A stretch of DNA of 64,000 nucleotides from Saccharothrix luteola. GTDB taxonomy: Bacteria > Actinomycetota > Actinomycetes > Mycobacteriales > Pseudonocardiaceae. Below the pieces are notes generated by a model. The model was not told the origin of the DNA. It did no database searches and saw only the letters and a program-made list of their open reading frames with translations. Each line of letters begins with the position of its first letter. The first letter of the stretch is position 1. Both the position numbers and the translations under genes were made by a program. This document shows, piece after piece, positions 1 to 8,636 of this stretch. The DNA is taken from positions 229,014 to 293,013 of the forward strand of contig NZ_JAJHUO010000001.1 in NCBI RefSeq assembly GCF_020859565.1, given 5' to 3'.

Positions 1-2
1 TC

Positions 3-553
<551 letters not shown>

Positions 554-559
<6 letters not shown>

Positions 560-600
560 CCCGGCCGATCACTCCGGTGACCGGCCGGGCGCGCCTCTTT
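554..600 (+). terminator. Rho-independent terminator of katG
   Basis: A perfect 14-bp inverted repeat (554-567 with 582-595) encloses a 14-nt loop and is followed by TCTTT. It lies 84 nt after the katG stop, downstream of the duplicated sequence. Confidence 0.8.
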
Positions 601-711
601 CGCAGGACCCCTGTGCCGGCGTGTCACCAATACGGGTGACGTGCCGGCGGTCGAGGGACAGCCGCGGGTCTCCGGCATAGGCTGCCGACACCGACGACGG
701 GAGGCGCGGAC

Positions 712-1203
712 ATGTCGATCGACGTGCAGCAACCGAAGGCCTTCGACCTGGTGGGCAACGACATCCTGATCGGCGGGACGGCCGGTGGGGCGTTCGAGGC
801 GGGCTTCAACTACCGGGTCCACGAGGGCCACGACGAGGTGACCGGCTTCTTCATGGCCGGTGACGGTGTCGGCGGGCACAGCCAGTTCCAGCTCAGCGTG
901 GACGTGTCCGGTGCGGGCTTCACGCTCTCCCGGCTGTTCGTCGAGGTCTTCCACCTCTCGCCGAAGGACGGCGAGGAACTGGACAAGGTCGTCGTGCCCG
1001 TCGTGCTCGGCCCGAAGATCATCCCGGGCTACCGGACCTATTTGGAGCACGTGGTCGTGGCGGGCGAGACGCTGTGGGCGCTGTCCACCCGCTACTACGG
1101 CGCGGGCAACCTCTACGAGCGCCTGGTCGCCGCGAACCCGGCGACCATCACCGATCCGGACGCCATCCACCCTGGCGACGTCATCCGCGTGCCGCAGGAG
1201 TGA
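712..1203 (+). CDS. Gmad2 immunoglobulin-like plus LysM domain protein
   Basis: A 163-residue protein. Residues about 8-100 look like a Gmad2 domain, the Ig-like fold known from spore germination proteins: GTAGGAFEAGFNYRV near the start, a serine-lysine-aspartate-glycine turn in HLSPKDG, and a closing valine-rich strand. Residues about 112-161 are a LysM domain (HVVVAGETLWALSTRYYG, then NLYERLVAANP and HPGDVIRVP), which binds peptidoglycan or similar glycans. No signal peptide or transmembrane segment is visible, so export, if any, would need another route. The start ATG at 712 is preceded by GGGAGG. The gene stands alone between katG and a pseudogene. Domain calls are by pattern recognition; the biological role is unknown. 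Confidence 0.75.
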   Translation: MSIDVQQPKAFDLVGNDILIGGTAGGAFEAGFNYRVHEGHDEVTGFFMAGDGVGGHSQFQLSVDVSGAGFTLSRLFVEVFHLSPKDGEELDKVVVPVVLGPKIIPGYRTYLEHVVVAGETLWALSTRYYGAGNLYERLVAANPATITDPDAIHPGDVIRVPQE

Positions 1204-1383
1204 CGTCCGCCCGGCGCAGGTGATCCGGTGCCGAGACCTGCTCCTCCGGTGTCCCGACCGGGGTCTTGCGCTCATCCTGCCCGACGGACCGGCCAACATC
1301 CCTGCCCACCCGAGACCTCGGACTCTCCCCCGCGGACCGGCCCCGGTGGACGCTCGAAGTGGACGGATTCCGAGGAGGAAGCC

Positions 1384-1862
1384 ATGAAGGCGCTCGTCTA
1401 CCAGGATCCCGGCCACAGGGCCTGGGAGGACGTGCCGGACCCCGAGGTGGTCGACCCGACCGACGCGATCGAGACCGCGCGCCTGTAGAGCCCCAACCAC
1501 GTTGTGGCGGTGGATCCGGCCGAGTCACGGCGGGAGGCGGCCAAGCGGTTCGGCGCGGACGTGACGGTGAACGCCGCCGACGACGTCGAGCGCCTGGTGG
1601 CCGGCGTGACCGGCGGGATGGGCGCGGAACTCGCGGTCGAGGCGGCGGGCGTGCCGGAGACCTTCGAGCTGCGCGCGGCTGATCCGCCCCGGTGGCCGGG
1701 TCGCGAACGTCGGCGTGCACGGCAAGCCCGTGATGCGCGGGTTCGTCCAGGCCCACCACACCCCCTGCGCCTGCCGGAACACCGCGTCACCGCCGGGGTG
1801 GGGTCGGCGCGGTGTGCGACGCGGCGGCACGCTGACCGGCTTCGTGCCGGACGCCGGTCGTG
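1384..1862 (+). pseudogene. Zinc-type alcohol dehydrogenase remnant
   Basis: A decayed MDR-family alcohol dehydrogenase. The first 34 codons (MKALVYQDPGHRAWEDVPDP) are a typical N-terminus with a good ribosome binding site (GGAGGAAGCC) before the ATG at 1384. A TAG follows at 1486-1488. The frame then resumes directly in the cofactor-binding half (AVDPAESRREAAKRFGADV, then TGGMGAELAVEAAGVPETFEL), so the catalytic zinc domain of roughly 150 residues is deleted. Near 1676 the frame shifts by one: the next frame reads LIRPGGRVANVGVHGKPV, the expected continuation. After about 1740 no family similarity is left. Deletion, stop and frameshift together show that the gene is dead. Confidence 0.85.
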
Positions 1863-1916
1863 AGCGGTCTCGCCGGCATTCGCAGGTCCGGGTGCGCCGC
1901 CGACCGGGGCACGAAA

Positions 1917-1956
1917 CCCGACCCCCGCTCCGCCTGTCGTGGAGCGAGGGGTCGGG
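1917..1956 (-). terminator. Terminator of the epoxide hydrolase gene
   Basis: An imperfect 15-bp stem (1917-1931 with 1941-1956) lies 17 nt beyond the stop of the minus-strand epoxide hydrolase. Read on the minus strand it is followed by TTTCGTG. Confidence 0.7.
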
Positions 1957-1973
1957 AGGCCGTCGCCGGGAGG

Positions 1974-3107
1974 TCACCGCAGTGCGGCGAAGAAGGTCCG
2001 GATGTCGTCCACCACGATCTCGGGGACCTCGAGTGCGGCGAAGTGGCCGCCCTTCTCGAAACGGCTCCAGTGCACGATGTTGGAGTTGTCCCGTTCCGCG
2101 AACACCTTGATGGTCTGGAAGTCGTCGGCGAACACGGCCACGCCGGTCGGGGCGGCGTTCACCGGGGTGGGCTCGTCGGCGGGGGCGGCCGCGTTGTCGA
2201 AGTAGGAGCGGGCCATGCCGGCGGCGGCGTTCGCGAACCAGTTGACGGACACCTCGGTGAGGATGGTCTCCAGCGGCACCAGGGAGGTGCCGTTGCCGAA
2301 GGAGTTGAACAGCTCGCTGTAGGCGAGCATCCCGATCGGTGAGTCGCTGAGCCCGGCCGCGACCGTCTGCGGCCTGCTGGCGTTCATGGTGTTGTAGCCG
2401 CCGACCTTCTGGAACCACTGCATGTGCTCCAGGCCGGCGTAGTCCTGCGGCTCGAGTCGTTCGAACTCCGCGGGGTCGCCCGACGGGAAGGAGAACAGTT
2501 GCAGCACGTGCAACCCGAGGAAACCCTCCGGGGCGAGGAGGCCGAGTTCGCGGGCGACCATCGCGCCGTGGTCGGAGCCGTGGACGCCGTAGCGCCGGTA
2601 GCCGAGCCTGCGCATGAGGGTGTCGTAGGCGCGGGCCACGCGGGCGGTGGTCCAGCCCGGTTCGGTGACCGGGTTGGAGAAGCCGAAGCCGGGTGCGTCC
2701 GGCACGACGACGTGGAACGCGTCCTCGGCGCGCCCGCCGTGGGCGACGGGGTCGGTGAGCCTGTCGATCATGTCGAGGTAGTCGACCGAGGAGCCGGGGT
2801 AGGTGTGGGCGAGCAGCAGCGGCGTCGCGCCCTCGTGCGGCGACTCGACGTGGATGAAGTGGATCGGCTGGTTGTCGATCTCGGTGATGAAGTGCGGGTG
2901 GGCGTTGATGCGCTCCTCGGCGGCGCGCCAGTCGAACGCGCGCCACGCCGTCACGGCCTCACGCAGGTAGTGGTTGGGGGTGCCGTGCTCCCAGGTGTCG
3001 CCCGGTGCCGGCTGCGGCAGGCGGGTGCGGTCGAGGCGACCGGTCAGGTCGTCCAGCTCGGCCTGCGTGACCTCGATGCGGAAGGGGCGGATCTCCGTGT
3101 TCGTCAT
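1974..3107 (-). CDS. Epoxide hydrolase, EHN plus alpha/beta hydrolase domain
   Basis: A 377-residue cytoplasmic hydrolase. Residues about 4-110 form the epoxide hydrolase N-terminal (EHN) domain, starting RPFRIEVTQAELDDLTGRL. The rest is an alpha/beta hydrolase: the oxyanion motif is AHTYPGS (about residue 100), the nucleophile is Asp179 in GVHGSDHG, and the catalytic histidine is His355 in EKGGHFAALE. Family members open epoxides to vicinal diols through a covalent ester at the Asp. The start at 3107 was chosen because the EHN domain begins there; the upstream open frame crosses the divergent regulator gene. It is transcribed away from a WYL regulator, with a palindrome between the two starts, so the regulator probably controls it. 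Substrate is unknown. Confidence 0.9.
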   Translation of the reverse strand: MTNTEIRPFRIEVTQAELDDLTGRLDRTRLPQPAPGDTWEHGTPNHYLREAVTAWRAFDWRAAEERINAHPHFITEIDNQPIHFIHVESPHEGATPLLLAHTYPGSSVDYLDMIDRLTDPVAHGGRAEDAFHVVVPDAPGFGFSNPVTEPGWTTARVARAYDTLMRRLGYRRYGVHGSDHGAMVARELGLLAPEGFLGLHVLQLFSFPSGDPAEFERLEPQDYAGLEHMQWFQKVGGYNTMNASRPQTVAAGLSDSPIGMLAYSELFNSFGNGTSLVPLETILTEVSVNWFANAAAGMARSYFDNAAAPADEPTPVNAAPTGVAVFADDFQTIKVFAERDNSNIVHWSRFEKGGHFAALEVPEIVVDDIRTFFAALR

Positions 3108-3127
3108 GGCACAGACGCTAGAGTGCA

Positions 3128-3150
3128 TATAGGAAAGTTTTGTTCCTATA
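3128..3150. promoter_or_regulatory. Palindromic operator between hydrolase and WYL regulator
   Basis: TATAGGAA (3128-3135) and TTCCTATA (3143-3150) form a perfect 8-bp inverted repeat with a 7-nt spacer. It is the only AT-rich sequence in the 60-bp divergent intergenic space. Its position fits an operator for the WYL regulator that would act on both genes. Confidence 0.65.
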
Positions 3151-3167
3151 AGACGGAGGTCGTCGCA

Positions 3168-4115
3168 GTGACCGCGGACACATCGGCGCGGCTCCTCGCG
3201 CTCTTGGCGCTGTTGCAGTCGCGCCCGTCGTGGAGCGGGACCGAACTCGCCGACCGGCTGGGCGTCACGACCCGCACCATCCGCAACGACGTGGAGCGCC
3301 TCCGCGTGCTCGACTACCCCGTCGAAGCCACCCGCGGCGCGACGGGCGGCTACCGTCTCGGAGCGGGCGGCAAGCTCCCCCCGCTGCTCCTGGACGACGA
3401 GGAGGCGGTGGCCGTGGCGATCGGGTTGCGCGCAGGCCGCGGCATCACCGGGCTCGAGGCCTCCAGCGCCCGCGCGCTGGCCAAGCTCGAACAGGTCCTG
3501 CCGCCACGCCTGCGGCCGACGGTGGAGGCGCTGGCCTCGGTCGTCGACCACGCGCCGGAGAACACCGACACCGACGCCCCGGACCCCGAGGTCGACCCCG
3601 TCGTGCTGCGCACCATCGCGACCGCGATCCACGACGTCGAGTGGTTCCGCTTCGACTACCGCGACACCTCGCTGCTGGTCGAGCCCTACCGCCTGCTCGC
3701 CTGGAAGCGCCGCTGGTACCTCGTGGCCCGTGACCCGTCCAGTGGCGAGTGGGACGTCTACCGGGCGGACTGGATCACGCCACGCATGCGCACCCACCGC
3801 CGGTTCGCCCCCACCGCGCTGCCCGACGAGGACTACACGAGCTTCACCATGCGCCGCGTCGCGTTCAGCGGCTGGCAGGTGCACGCACGCCTGCGGGTCG
3901 ACGCACCGGCCCAGGCCGTCCTGGACCGGATCCACCCGGCCGTCGGTGTGGTCGAGACGGTCACCGACACCACCTCGGTCCTCGTCACCGGCGCCGACTC
4001 GCTGGACACGATCGCCGCCTACATCGGCATGCTGGGCATGGACTTCACCGTCGAGTCACCCACCGAGCTCAGGCCACTGCTGCGCACCCTCGCGGAACGC
4101 TACGCCCGCGCCTGA
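3168..4115 (+). CDS. WYL-domain transcriptional regulator (HTH_11)
   Basis: A 315-residue DNA-binding regulator. Residues 5-60 hold a DeoR-like winged helix (SARLLALLALLQSRPSWSG, then TELADRLGVTTRTIRNDVERL). The central and C-terminal part is a WYL domain with the hallmark RRWYLVARDP and a C-terminal WCX-like extension. WYL domains often sense small ligands. The start is the GTG at 3168, with ACGGAGGT 8-9 nt upstream; the open frame further upstream overlaps the divergent gene and is not used. The neighbour it diverges from encodes an epoxide hydrolase, so it is likely that gene's regulator and an autoregulator via the 3128-3150 palindrome. Ligand unknown. Confidence 0.88.
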   Translation: MTADTSARLLALLALLQSRPSWSGTELADRLGVTTRTIRNDVERLRVLDYPVEATRGATGGYRLGAGGKLPPLLLDDEEAVAVAIGLRAGRGITGLEASSARALAKLEQVLPPRLRPTVEALASVVDHAPENTDTDAPDPEVDPVVLRTIATAIHDVEWFRFDYRDTSLLVEPYRLLAWKRRWYLVARDPSSGEWDVYRADWITPRMRTHRRFAPTALPDEDYTSFTMRRVAFSGWQVHARLRVDAPAQAVLDRIHPAVGVVETVTDTTSVLVTGADSLDTIAAYIGMLGMDFTVESPTELRPLLRTLAERYARA

Positions 4116-4155
4116 CCACCGCGGCGATGGCTCTTCGAGCGACGCTTCCACGAGT

Positions 4156-6165
4156 TCATCCCTTCACGGCCCCCGCGGTGAGGCCCTCGGTCAGGAACCG
4201 CTGCCCGAACCCGTACATGATCGCGACCGGGATGCTGATCAGCAGGGAGGCGGCGGCCAGCTGCCCCTGCGGCACGACGTCACCGAAGATCATCGACTGC
4301 ATGCCGACGGGCAGCGTCTTGTAGCCGTCCTTGGTGATGAACACGAAGGCGAACAGGAACTCGTTCCACGCGTTGGTGAGCGTGAACAGCGCGACCGCGA
4401 GCAGACCCGGCTTGGCCAGCGGCAGCACGATCCGGATGAACGCACCGAACCGCGTGCAGCCATCGACCAGCGCGGCCTCCTCGAGGTCGGCCGGGATCGA
4501 CTTGAAGTAGCCGACGAGCAGCCACGTCGCGAACGGCAGGGTGAACGTGGGGTAGGCGAGCACGAGCGACCACAACGAGTCGTTGAGCCCGATCCCGCTC
4601 ATCATCTGGTACAGCGGGATGAACAGCAGCGCGCCCGGCATCACGTAGGTGAGCAGGATCGTCACCGTGAAGCTCTCCGAACCCCGGAACTTCAGCCGCG
4701 CCAGCGCGTAGCCGGCCAGCGCCGCGCAGACCAGGGCGATCACGGTGGACGCCACCGACACCAGGATCGTGTTGACGTACCAGGTGCCGAACGCCCTGCC
4801 CGTGAACAGGTTGGTGAACTGCTCGGTGCTCCACGGGGTCGGCCAGAGGTCGTCGGTGCGCGCGACGATCTGGTTGTCGGACTTGAAGGCCGTGACCGTC
4901 ATCCAGTAAAGCGGGGCGAGGACGAAGCCCAGCAGACCCACGAGGGCGATCCCCGTGCCGGTGCCGCCGACCAGGCGTGCGGCCAGTCGGTTACCGCGCG
5001 CGGCGAGCGCGGAGACGATCCGTCCGACGGCGGCGGCGAGCACCACGAACACGCCCAGCACGAGCGCGGCCTTCCACACGATCTGCGGCGACGCCCAGAC
5101 CAGCACGAGGACCGAACCCACGACGACCGCCCACGGCAACGCCCGGCGCTGGGCGGGGGTCAGCCGCCTGCGCCCCATGTCGCGTGCGCCTGGCTGGTCG
5201 CCGCGTCGCATCATCCGCACGAGGATCACCACGAGGATGCCGATGATCGGCAGCATCACCAGCGTGACCGCGGCGCCCGCGCCCAGTTGCAGCTGCTGGA
5301 TGGCCTTCGAGTAGGCCACCATCACGTACGGGGCGGTGGCGTCCCCCGGTCCGCCCTGCGTCATCAGCCAGATCAGGTCGAAGTTGTTGAACGTCCAGAT
5401 CGACGACAGCAGCACCGTCACGATCATGATGTTGCGCAGCCCTGGCAGCGTGATGTGCACGAAGCGCTGCCACGGCGAGGCGCCGTCCACCATCGCCGCC
5501 TCGTAGAGACCGCTGTCGATGGCCTTGAGCCCGGCGAGGAACGTCACCGCGAAGAACGGGATGCCCTTCCAGACGTTGACCAGGATGACCGCCGGCATCG
5601 CCAGCGCGGGATCGGACAGCCACTCCGCGGGCCAGGAGTCGACGAGCCCGATCGTGGCGAGGGCGGGCCCGATCCCGGAGTCGGTGAGCAGGACGTTGAT
5701 GCTGCCGAAGATCGGGTCGAACAACGACCGCCAGGTGAAGGCCGTGACGACGGTCGGCACCACCCACGGCAGCAGGATCACCCCCGCGACGATCGCGCGG
5801 CCGCGGCGCATGTGGTGCAGCATCAACGCCGCGATGAGACCGAGGGTCACCTTGAAGATCTCGGCGTACGCGGTGAAGACGAACGAGTTGAGCACGCCCT
5901 TGTGGAACACGGTGTCGTCGATGAGGGCGGTGTAGTTGTCCAGCCCGACCCAGACGGTCTCCGCACCGTGGCGTTCCGTGGCGCTGGTGACGATCGAGCT
6001 GACGATCGGGAACAGGATCAGGCCTGCGACCAGCACCAGCGTCGGCCCGATGAACACCGCGGCGAGGCGCCAGTCGCGCCCGAGCAACCGCTGCGACGTG
6101 GTGAGCGAGGACGACGTGCCCGGCGCCGGACGGGCCGGCGCCGGACGCGGACGCAGGACGGTCAC
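4156..6165 (-). CDS. Fused ABC sugar permease (MalF-MalG in one chain)
   Basis: A 669-residue inner-membrane protein that joins two binding-protein-dependent permeases usually made by separate genes. The first half (about 1-330) begins with a MalF/UgpA-type helix and carries the EAA loop EAAMVDGASPWQRFVHITLP. Then comes a charged stretch (RRGDQPGARDMGRRRLTPAQ) and two or three extra helices. The second half (about 390-669) is MalG/UgpE-like with its own EAA loop, EEAALVDGCTRFGAFIRIVLP. There is no stop or frameshift between the halves. It begins with GTG, overlapping the binding-protein stop by 4 bp, so the two are translationally coupled. No ATPase is encoded here; a shared MsiK-type ATPase elsewhere is likely. 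The substrate is probably a carbohydrate or sugar acid. Confidence 0.88.
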   Translation of the reverse strand: MTVLRPRPAPARPAPGTSSSLTTSQRLLGRDWRLAAVFIGPTLVLVAGLILFPIVSSIVTSATERHGAETVWVGLDNYTALIDDTVFHKGVLNSFVFTAYAEIFKVTLGLIAALMLHHMRRGRAIVAGVILLPWVVPTVVTAFTWRSLFDPIFGSINVLLTDSGIGPALATIGLVDSWPAEWLSDPALAMPAVILVNVWKGIPFFAVTFLAGLKAIDSGLYEAAMVDGASPWQRFVHITLPGLRNIMIVTVLLSSIWTFNNFDLIWLMTQGGPGDATAPYVMVAYSKAIQQLQLGAGAAVTLVMLPIIGILVVILVRMMRRGDQPGARDMGRRRLTPAQRRALPWAVVVGSVLVLVWASPQIVWKAALVLGVFVVLAAAVGRIVSALAARGNRLAARLVGGTGTGIALVGLLGFVLAPLYWMTVTAFKSDNQIVARTDDLWPTPWSTEQFTNLFTGRAFGTWYVNTILVSVASTVIALVCAALAGYALARLKFRGSESFTVTILLTYVMPGALLFIPLYQMMSGIGLNDSLWSLVLAYPTFTLPFATWLLVGYFKSIPADLEEAALVDGCTRFGAFIRIVLPLAKPGLLAVALFTLTNAWNEFLFAFVFITKDGYKTLPVGMQSMIFGDVVPQGQLAAASLLISIPVAIMYGFGQRFLTEGLTAGAVKG

Positions 6166-7583
6166 TGCTTGTAGCCCTGCTGCTCGAAGACCTGGACGAT
6201 CCTGGCGTGGGTCGAGGCGACGGCGTCGGCCGGCCGGGTGCCCTGGATGACCGCCTGCATCATGTCGGTCAGCAGGTAGGCGGCGGTGGCGGCTTGCTCG
6301 CCGGGGCTCGGCGCCTGGGGGAACGCGTAGCCGGTCTTGGTGGTCAGCGGGAGCGGCACGCGGGTCTGCTCCCGCAGCGCGGGGAAGGCCGGGTCACCGC
6401 TGGTGTAGTACGGGTCGGAGTCCCACACCTTGTCCCACGCGGGGTTGACCAGGCACGGTGCTCCCTTCGCGACACCGAGCAGCGCGCTCCCGCTGACCAT
6501 GAACTTCGCCACCAGCTTGGCGAGGTCGGGGTTCTTCGCCCCCTTGAACACGACGAACGAGTTGGACTCGCCGAACGCGAGCGGCCGGTCGATCGCCGGT
6601 CCGGTGGCGCCGTTGAACGGGTGCGTGTTGGCGTAGACCGGGTTGTTCTTGGTCTTCGAGTCGGCGTAGACGCTGAACTGGTTGAGCGTGAGCCCCAGGA
6701 TCTGGGCCAGCCAGTTCTCGTTGTTGCTCGAGTCGGTCCAGCTCCCGATCCCGGGTGGCAGCATCGGCGCGTACTTCGGGTTCGTGTAGATGTCGCCGAT
6801 GAACGTGACGGCGGCGACGGTCTCCGGCGAGTTGAACACCACCTTCTCGCCGGTGTTGTCCGCGATCGCCCCGCCGTAGCAGTTGATGACGTTGGTGATG
6901 AAGCCGTTGGCGTCGCCGGAGCGGTTCACCGTGATACCCCAGCCGAAGCGCCGCTTCGCCGGGTCGGAGACCTCCAACGCGTTGTCGCGCAGCTCCTCCC
7001 ACGTGTAGTGGGGCTTGAGCGGGAGACCCTTCTCCTCGTACCAGTCCTTGCGCAGGTACATCGCGGTCGCGATGAAGTGGTACGGGATCGCGAACCAGCG
7101 CCCGTCGAACACGCAGAAGTTGGTCGCCTCCGTCGCGGGCTCACCGTAGAGCGCGCGCATCTCCTCGACCACGTCGGTGACGTCGGTGAGGGCGCCGAGG
7201 TTGTGGAGCTGGCCGACGAACCGCCGGTCGCTCAGGAAGGCCAGGTCGCGGGCGGTGCCCGCCTTCACCTCGGTGTCCATCTTCGCGACCATGTCGCCGG
7301 CGTCGCCGGAGACCAGGTCGTTGTGGACCGTGGTGCCGGTGGCCTGCGCGAACGCCTGCAGCGACTTGTCCAGCGCCTGGTTGGCGGTCTCCGAGTACAG
7401 CTTCTGCGAGAGCATCCCCACCGACCCGCCGCGGAGCGCGGCCGCCTGGTCGAGCAGGGCCTGGGGGACCTGGACGTCGACCTGCGGCACGGCGGGGCCT
7501 CCCCCGCACCCGGCGAGACCGAGCACGCCCAGCGCGCTCATCCCGAGGAACGTGCGCCTCGATAAGTCCGTTTTCTCTTCCAT
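6162..7583 (-). CDS. ABC transporter solute-binding lipoprotein (family 1)
   Basis: A 473-residue extracellular carbohydrate-binding protein. The N-terminus has a twin-arginine motif (SRRTFLGMSALG) followed by a lipobox (LAGCGG, Cys26), so it is probably a Tat-exported lipoprotein. Later segments such as WFAIPYHFIATAMYLRKDWYEE and the FGESNSFVVFKGAKNPDLA block are typical of family 1 (UgpB/MalE-like) proteins. It is followed with a 4-bp overlap by the fused permease. Upstream, 239 bp separate it from the FadR-type regulator on the same strand. The nearby acid-sugar dehydratase suggests a sugar acid or its glycoside as substrate; this is inference. Confidence 0.9.
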   Translation of the reverse strand: MEEKTDLSRRTFLGMSALGVLGLAGCGGGPAVPQVDVQVPQALLDQAAALRGGSVGMLSQKLYSETANQALDKSLQAFAQATGTTVHNDLVSGDAGDMVAKMDTEVKAGTARDLAFLSDRRFVGQLHNLGALTDVTDVVEEMRALYGEPATEATNFCVFDGRWFAIPYHFIATAMYLRKDWYEEKGLPLKPHYTWEELRDNALEVSDPAKRRFGWGITVNRSGDANGFITNVINCYGGAIADNTGEKVVFNSPETVAAVTFIGDIYTNPKYAPMLPPGIGSWTDSSNNENWLAQILGLTLNQFSVYADSKTKNNPVYANTHPFNGATGPAIDRPLAFGESNSFVVFKGAKNPDLAKLVAKFMVSGSALLGVAKGAPCLVNPAWDKVWDSDPYYTSGDPAFPALREQTRVPLPLTTKTGYAFPQAPSPGEQAATAAYLLTDMMQAVIQGTRPADAVASTHARIVQVFEQQGYKQ

Positions 7584-7822
7584 GACAACTCCTCTCGCGC
7601 CCGATCGAGCGGACGCTCACCGACGGGGCGACGTTGCGACCGGCGGGACAGCGAGGCGAATGCCGCGCTGCTGGTTCGTTCCTGCGGCGAACGGCGTCGA
7701 ACTGCTGCGGCACGGCACGGCGAACCGGGTGCCGATCAGACCCGGCCGGATCGGCGGGATCATCGGTGCTGCCATGCCTCGTCCGCCCTTGTCATCGGTC
7801 CGGATCTCGGTCGTGCAGTGCG

Positions 7823-8566
7823 CTAGCGCCGCCGGGCGGCCCGCTTGGTCTGCTGCTCCATCTCCGCGAGGAGCATGGAGTTGTTGGTCAAGTGCGTGCG
7901 CATCGCCGCACGGGCACCTGCCGGGTCGCGCGCCACGATCGCCTCGTAGATCGCCGTGTGATCGGCGGTGGCGCTGCGCAGCGCGGCCGGTGCCCCGTTG
8001 GTGACGCGTCGGCTGGCCGTGCCGAGCCAGCGGGCGGAGTACATGATCCGGTCGAGGATGCGGTTGTCGGCCGCCCGGCAGATCTCCATGTGGAACTCGT
8101 GGTCGACCTCGAGGTAGGCGTCGGGGTCCGCCTCCAGCTCCGTCATGCGGTCGATCAAGCCCTTGAGCCGGTCCAGCGTCTCGTCGGTGGCGGTGGCCAC
8201 GGCCATCGCGGCGAGTTCGGGTTCGAGCAGCGCGCGCAGCTGGTGCAGCTCCCGCAGCAGCTCGCCGACGATCTCCGAAGGCAGCCACTCGACCAGCAAC
8301 GGGCTCAGGTAGTCCCACTCCGCGCGGGGCCGCACGACGACGCGGCGGCCCTGGGCGACGTCGACGATGTCGAGCGAGGCGAGGATCTTGAGCGTCTCCC
8401 GCGCCACCACGCGCGACACCCCGAACTCCCGGGAGATGTCGAGCTCCGACGGGGCCCGACCGTCCTCGATCCCACCGCTGACGATGCGCCGGGTCAGGTG
8501 TGCCGCCACCTGCACCGGGAGAGTGCGGACTTTGACAGCGTCCGGAGACTCCTGTCCCCTTTGCAT
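7823..8566 (-). CDS. GntR-family regulator, FadR subfamily
   Basis: A 247-residue repressor-type protein. Residues about 12-78 are the GntR winged helix (VQVAAHLTRRIVSGGIEDG, then ELDISREFGVSRVVARETLKIL). Residues about 95-220 form the all-helical FCD ligand-binding domain, with the metal/ligand histidine-rich segments VDHEFHMEICRAADN and DHTAIYEAIVARD. FCD regulators usually bind carboxylates such as sugar acids. It is divergent from the enolase-superfamily dehydratase and upstream of the transporter genes on its own strand. A GntR-like half-palindrome in the 70-bp divergent space supports control of both directions. Confidence 0.9.
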   Translation of the reverse strand: MQRGQESPDAVKVRTLPVQVAAHLTRRIVSGGIEDGRAPSELDISREFGVSRVVARETLKILASLDIVDVAQGRRVVVRPRAEWDYLSPLLVEWLPSEIVGELLRELHQLRALLEPELAAMAVATATDETLDRLKGLIDRMTELEADPDAYLEVDHEFHMEICRAADNRILDRIMYSARWLGTASRRVTNGAPAALRSATADHTAIYEAIVARDPAGARAAMRTHLTNNSMLLAEMEQQTKRAARRR

Positions 8567-8574
8567 GTCATCAG

Positions 8575-8587
8575 CTTATAGGACAAG
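8575..8587. promoter_or_regulatory. Candidate FadR-type operator
   Basis: CTTATAGGACAAG lies in the 70-bp space between the divergent regulator and dehydratase starts. Read on the minus strand, TTGTCCTATAA fits the GntR/FadR pattern TNGTNNNACNA with one mismatch. The site is 8 bp upstream of the regulator start, which suits autorepression. Confidence 0.5.
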
Positions 8588-8636
8588 TTGGGTACCACGA
8601 CAGTCCGTTGAGGCACGACCCGGCGGCGGGAGAGCA

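Noticed and set aside
7617-7775. 52-codon frame between the FadR and binding-protein genes (MAAPMIPPIRPGLIGTRFA)
   Set aside because: The start resembles a dehydrogenase N-terminus only weakly, and the rest has no similarity; probably a chance frame in the promoter region.
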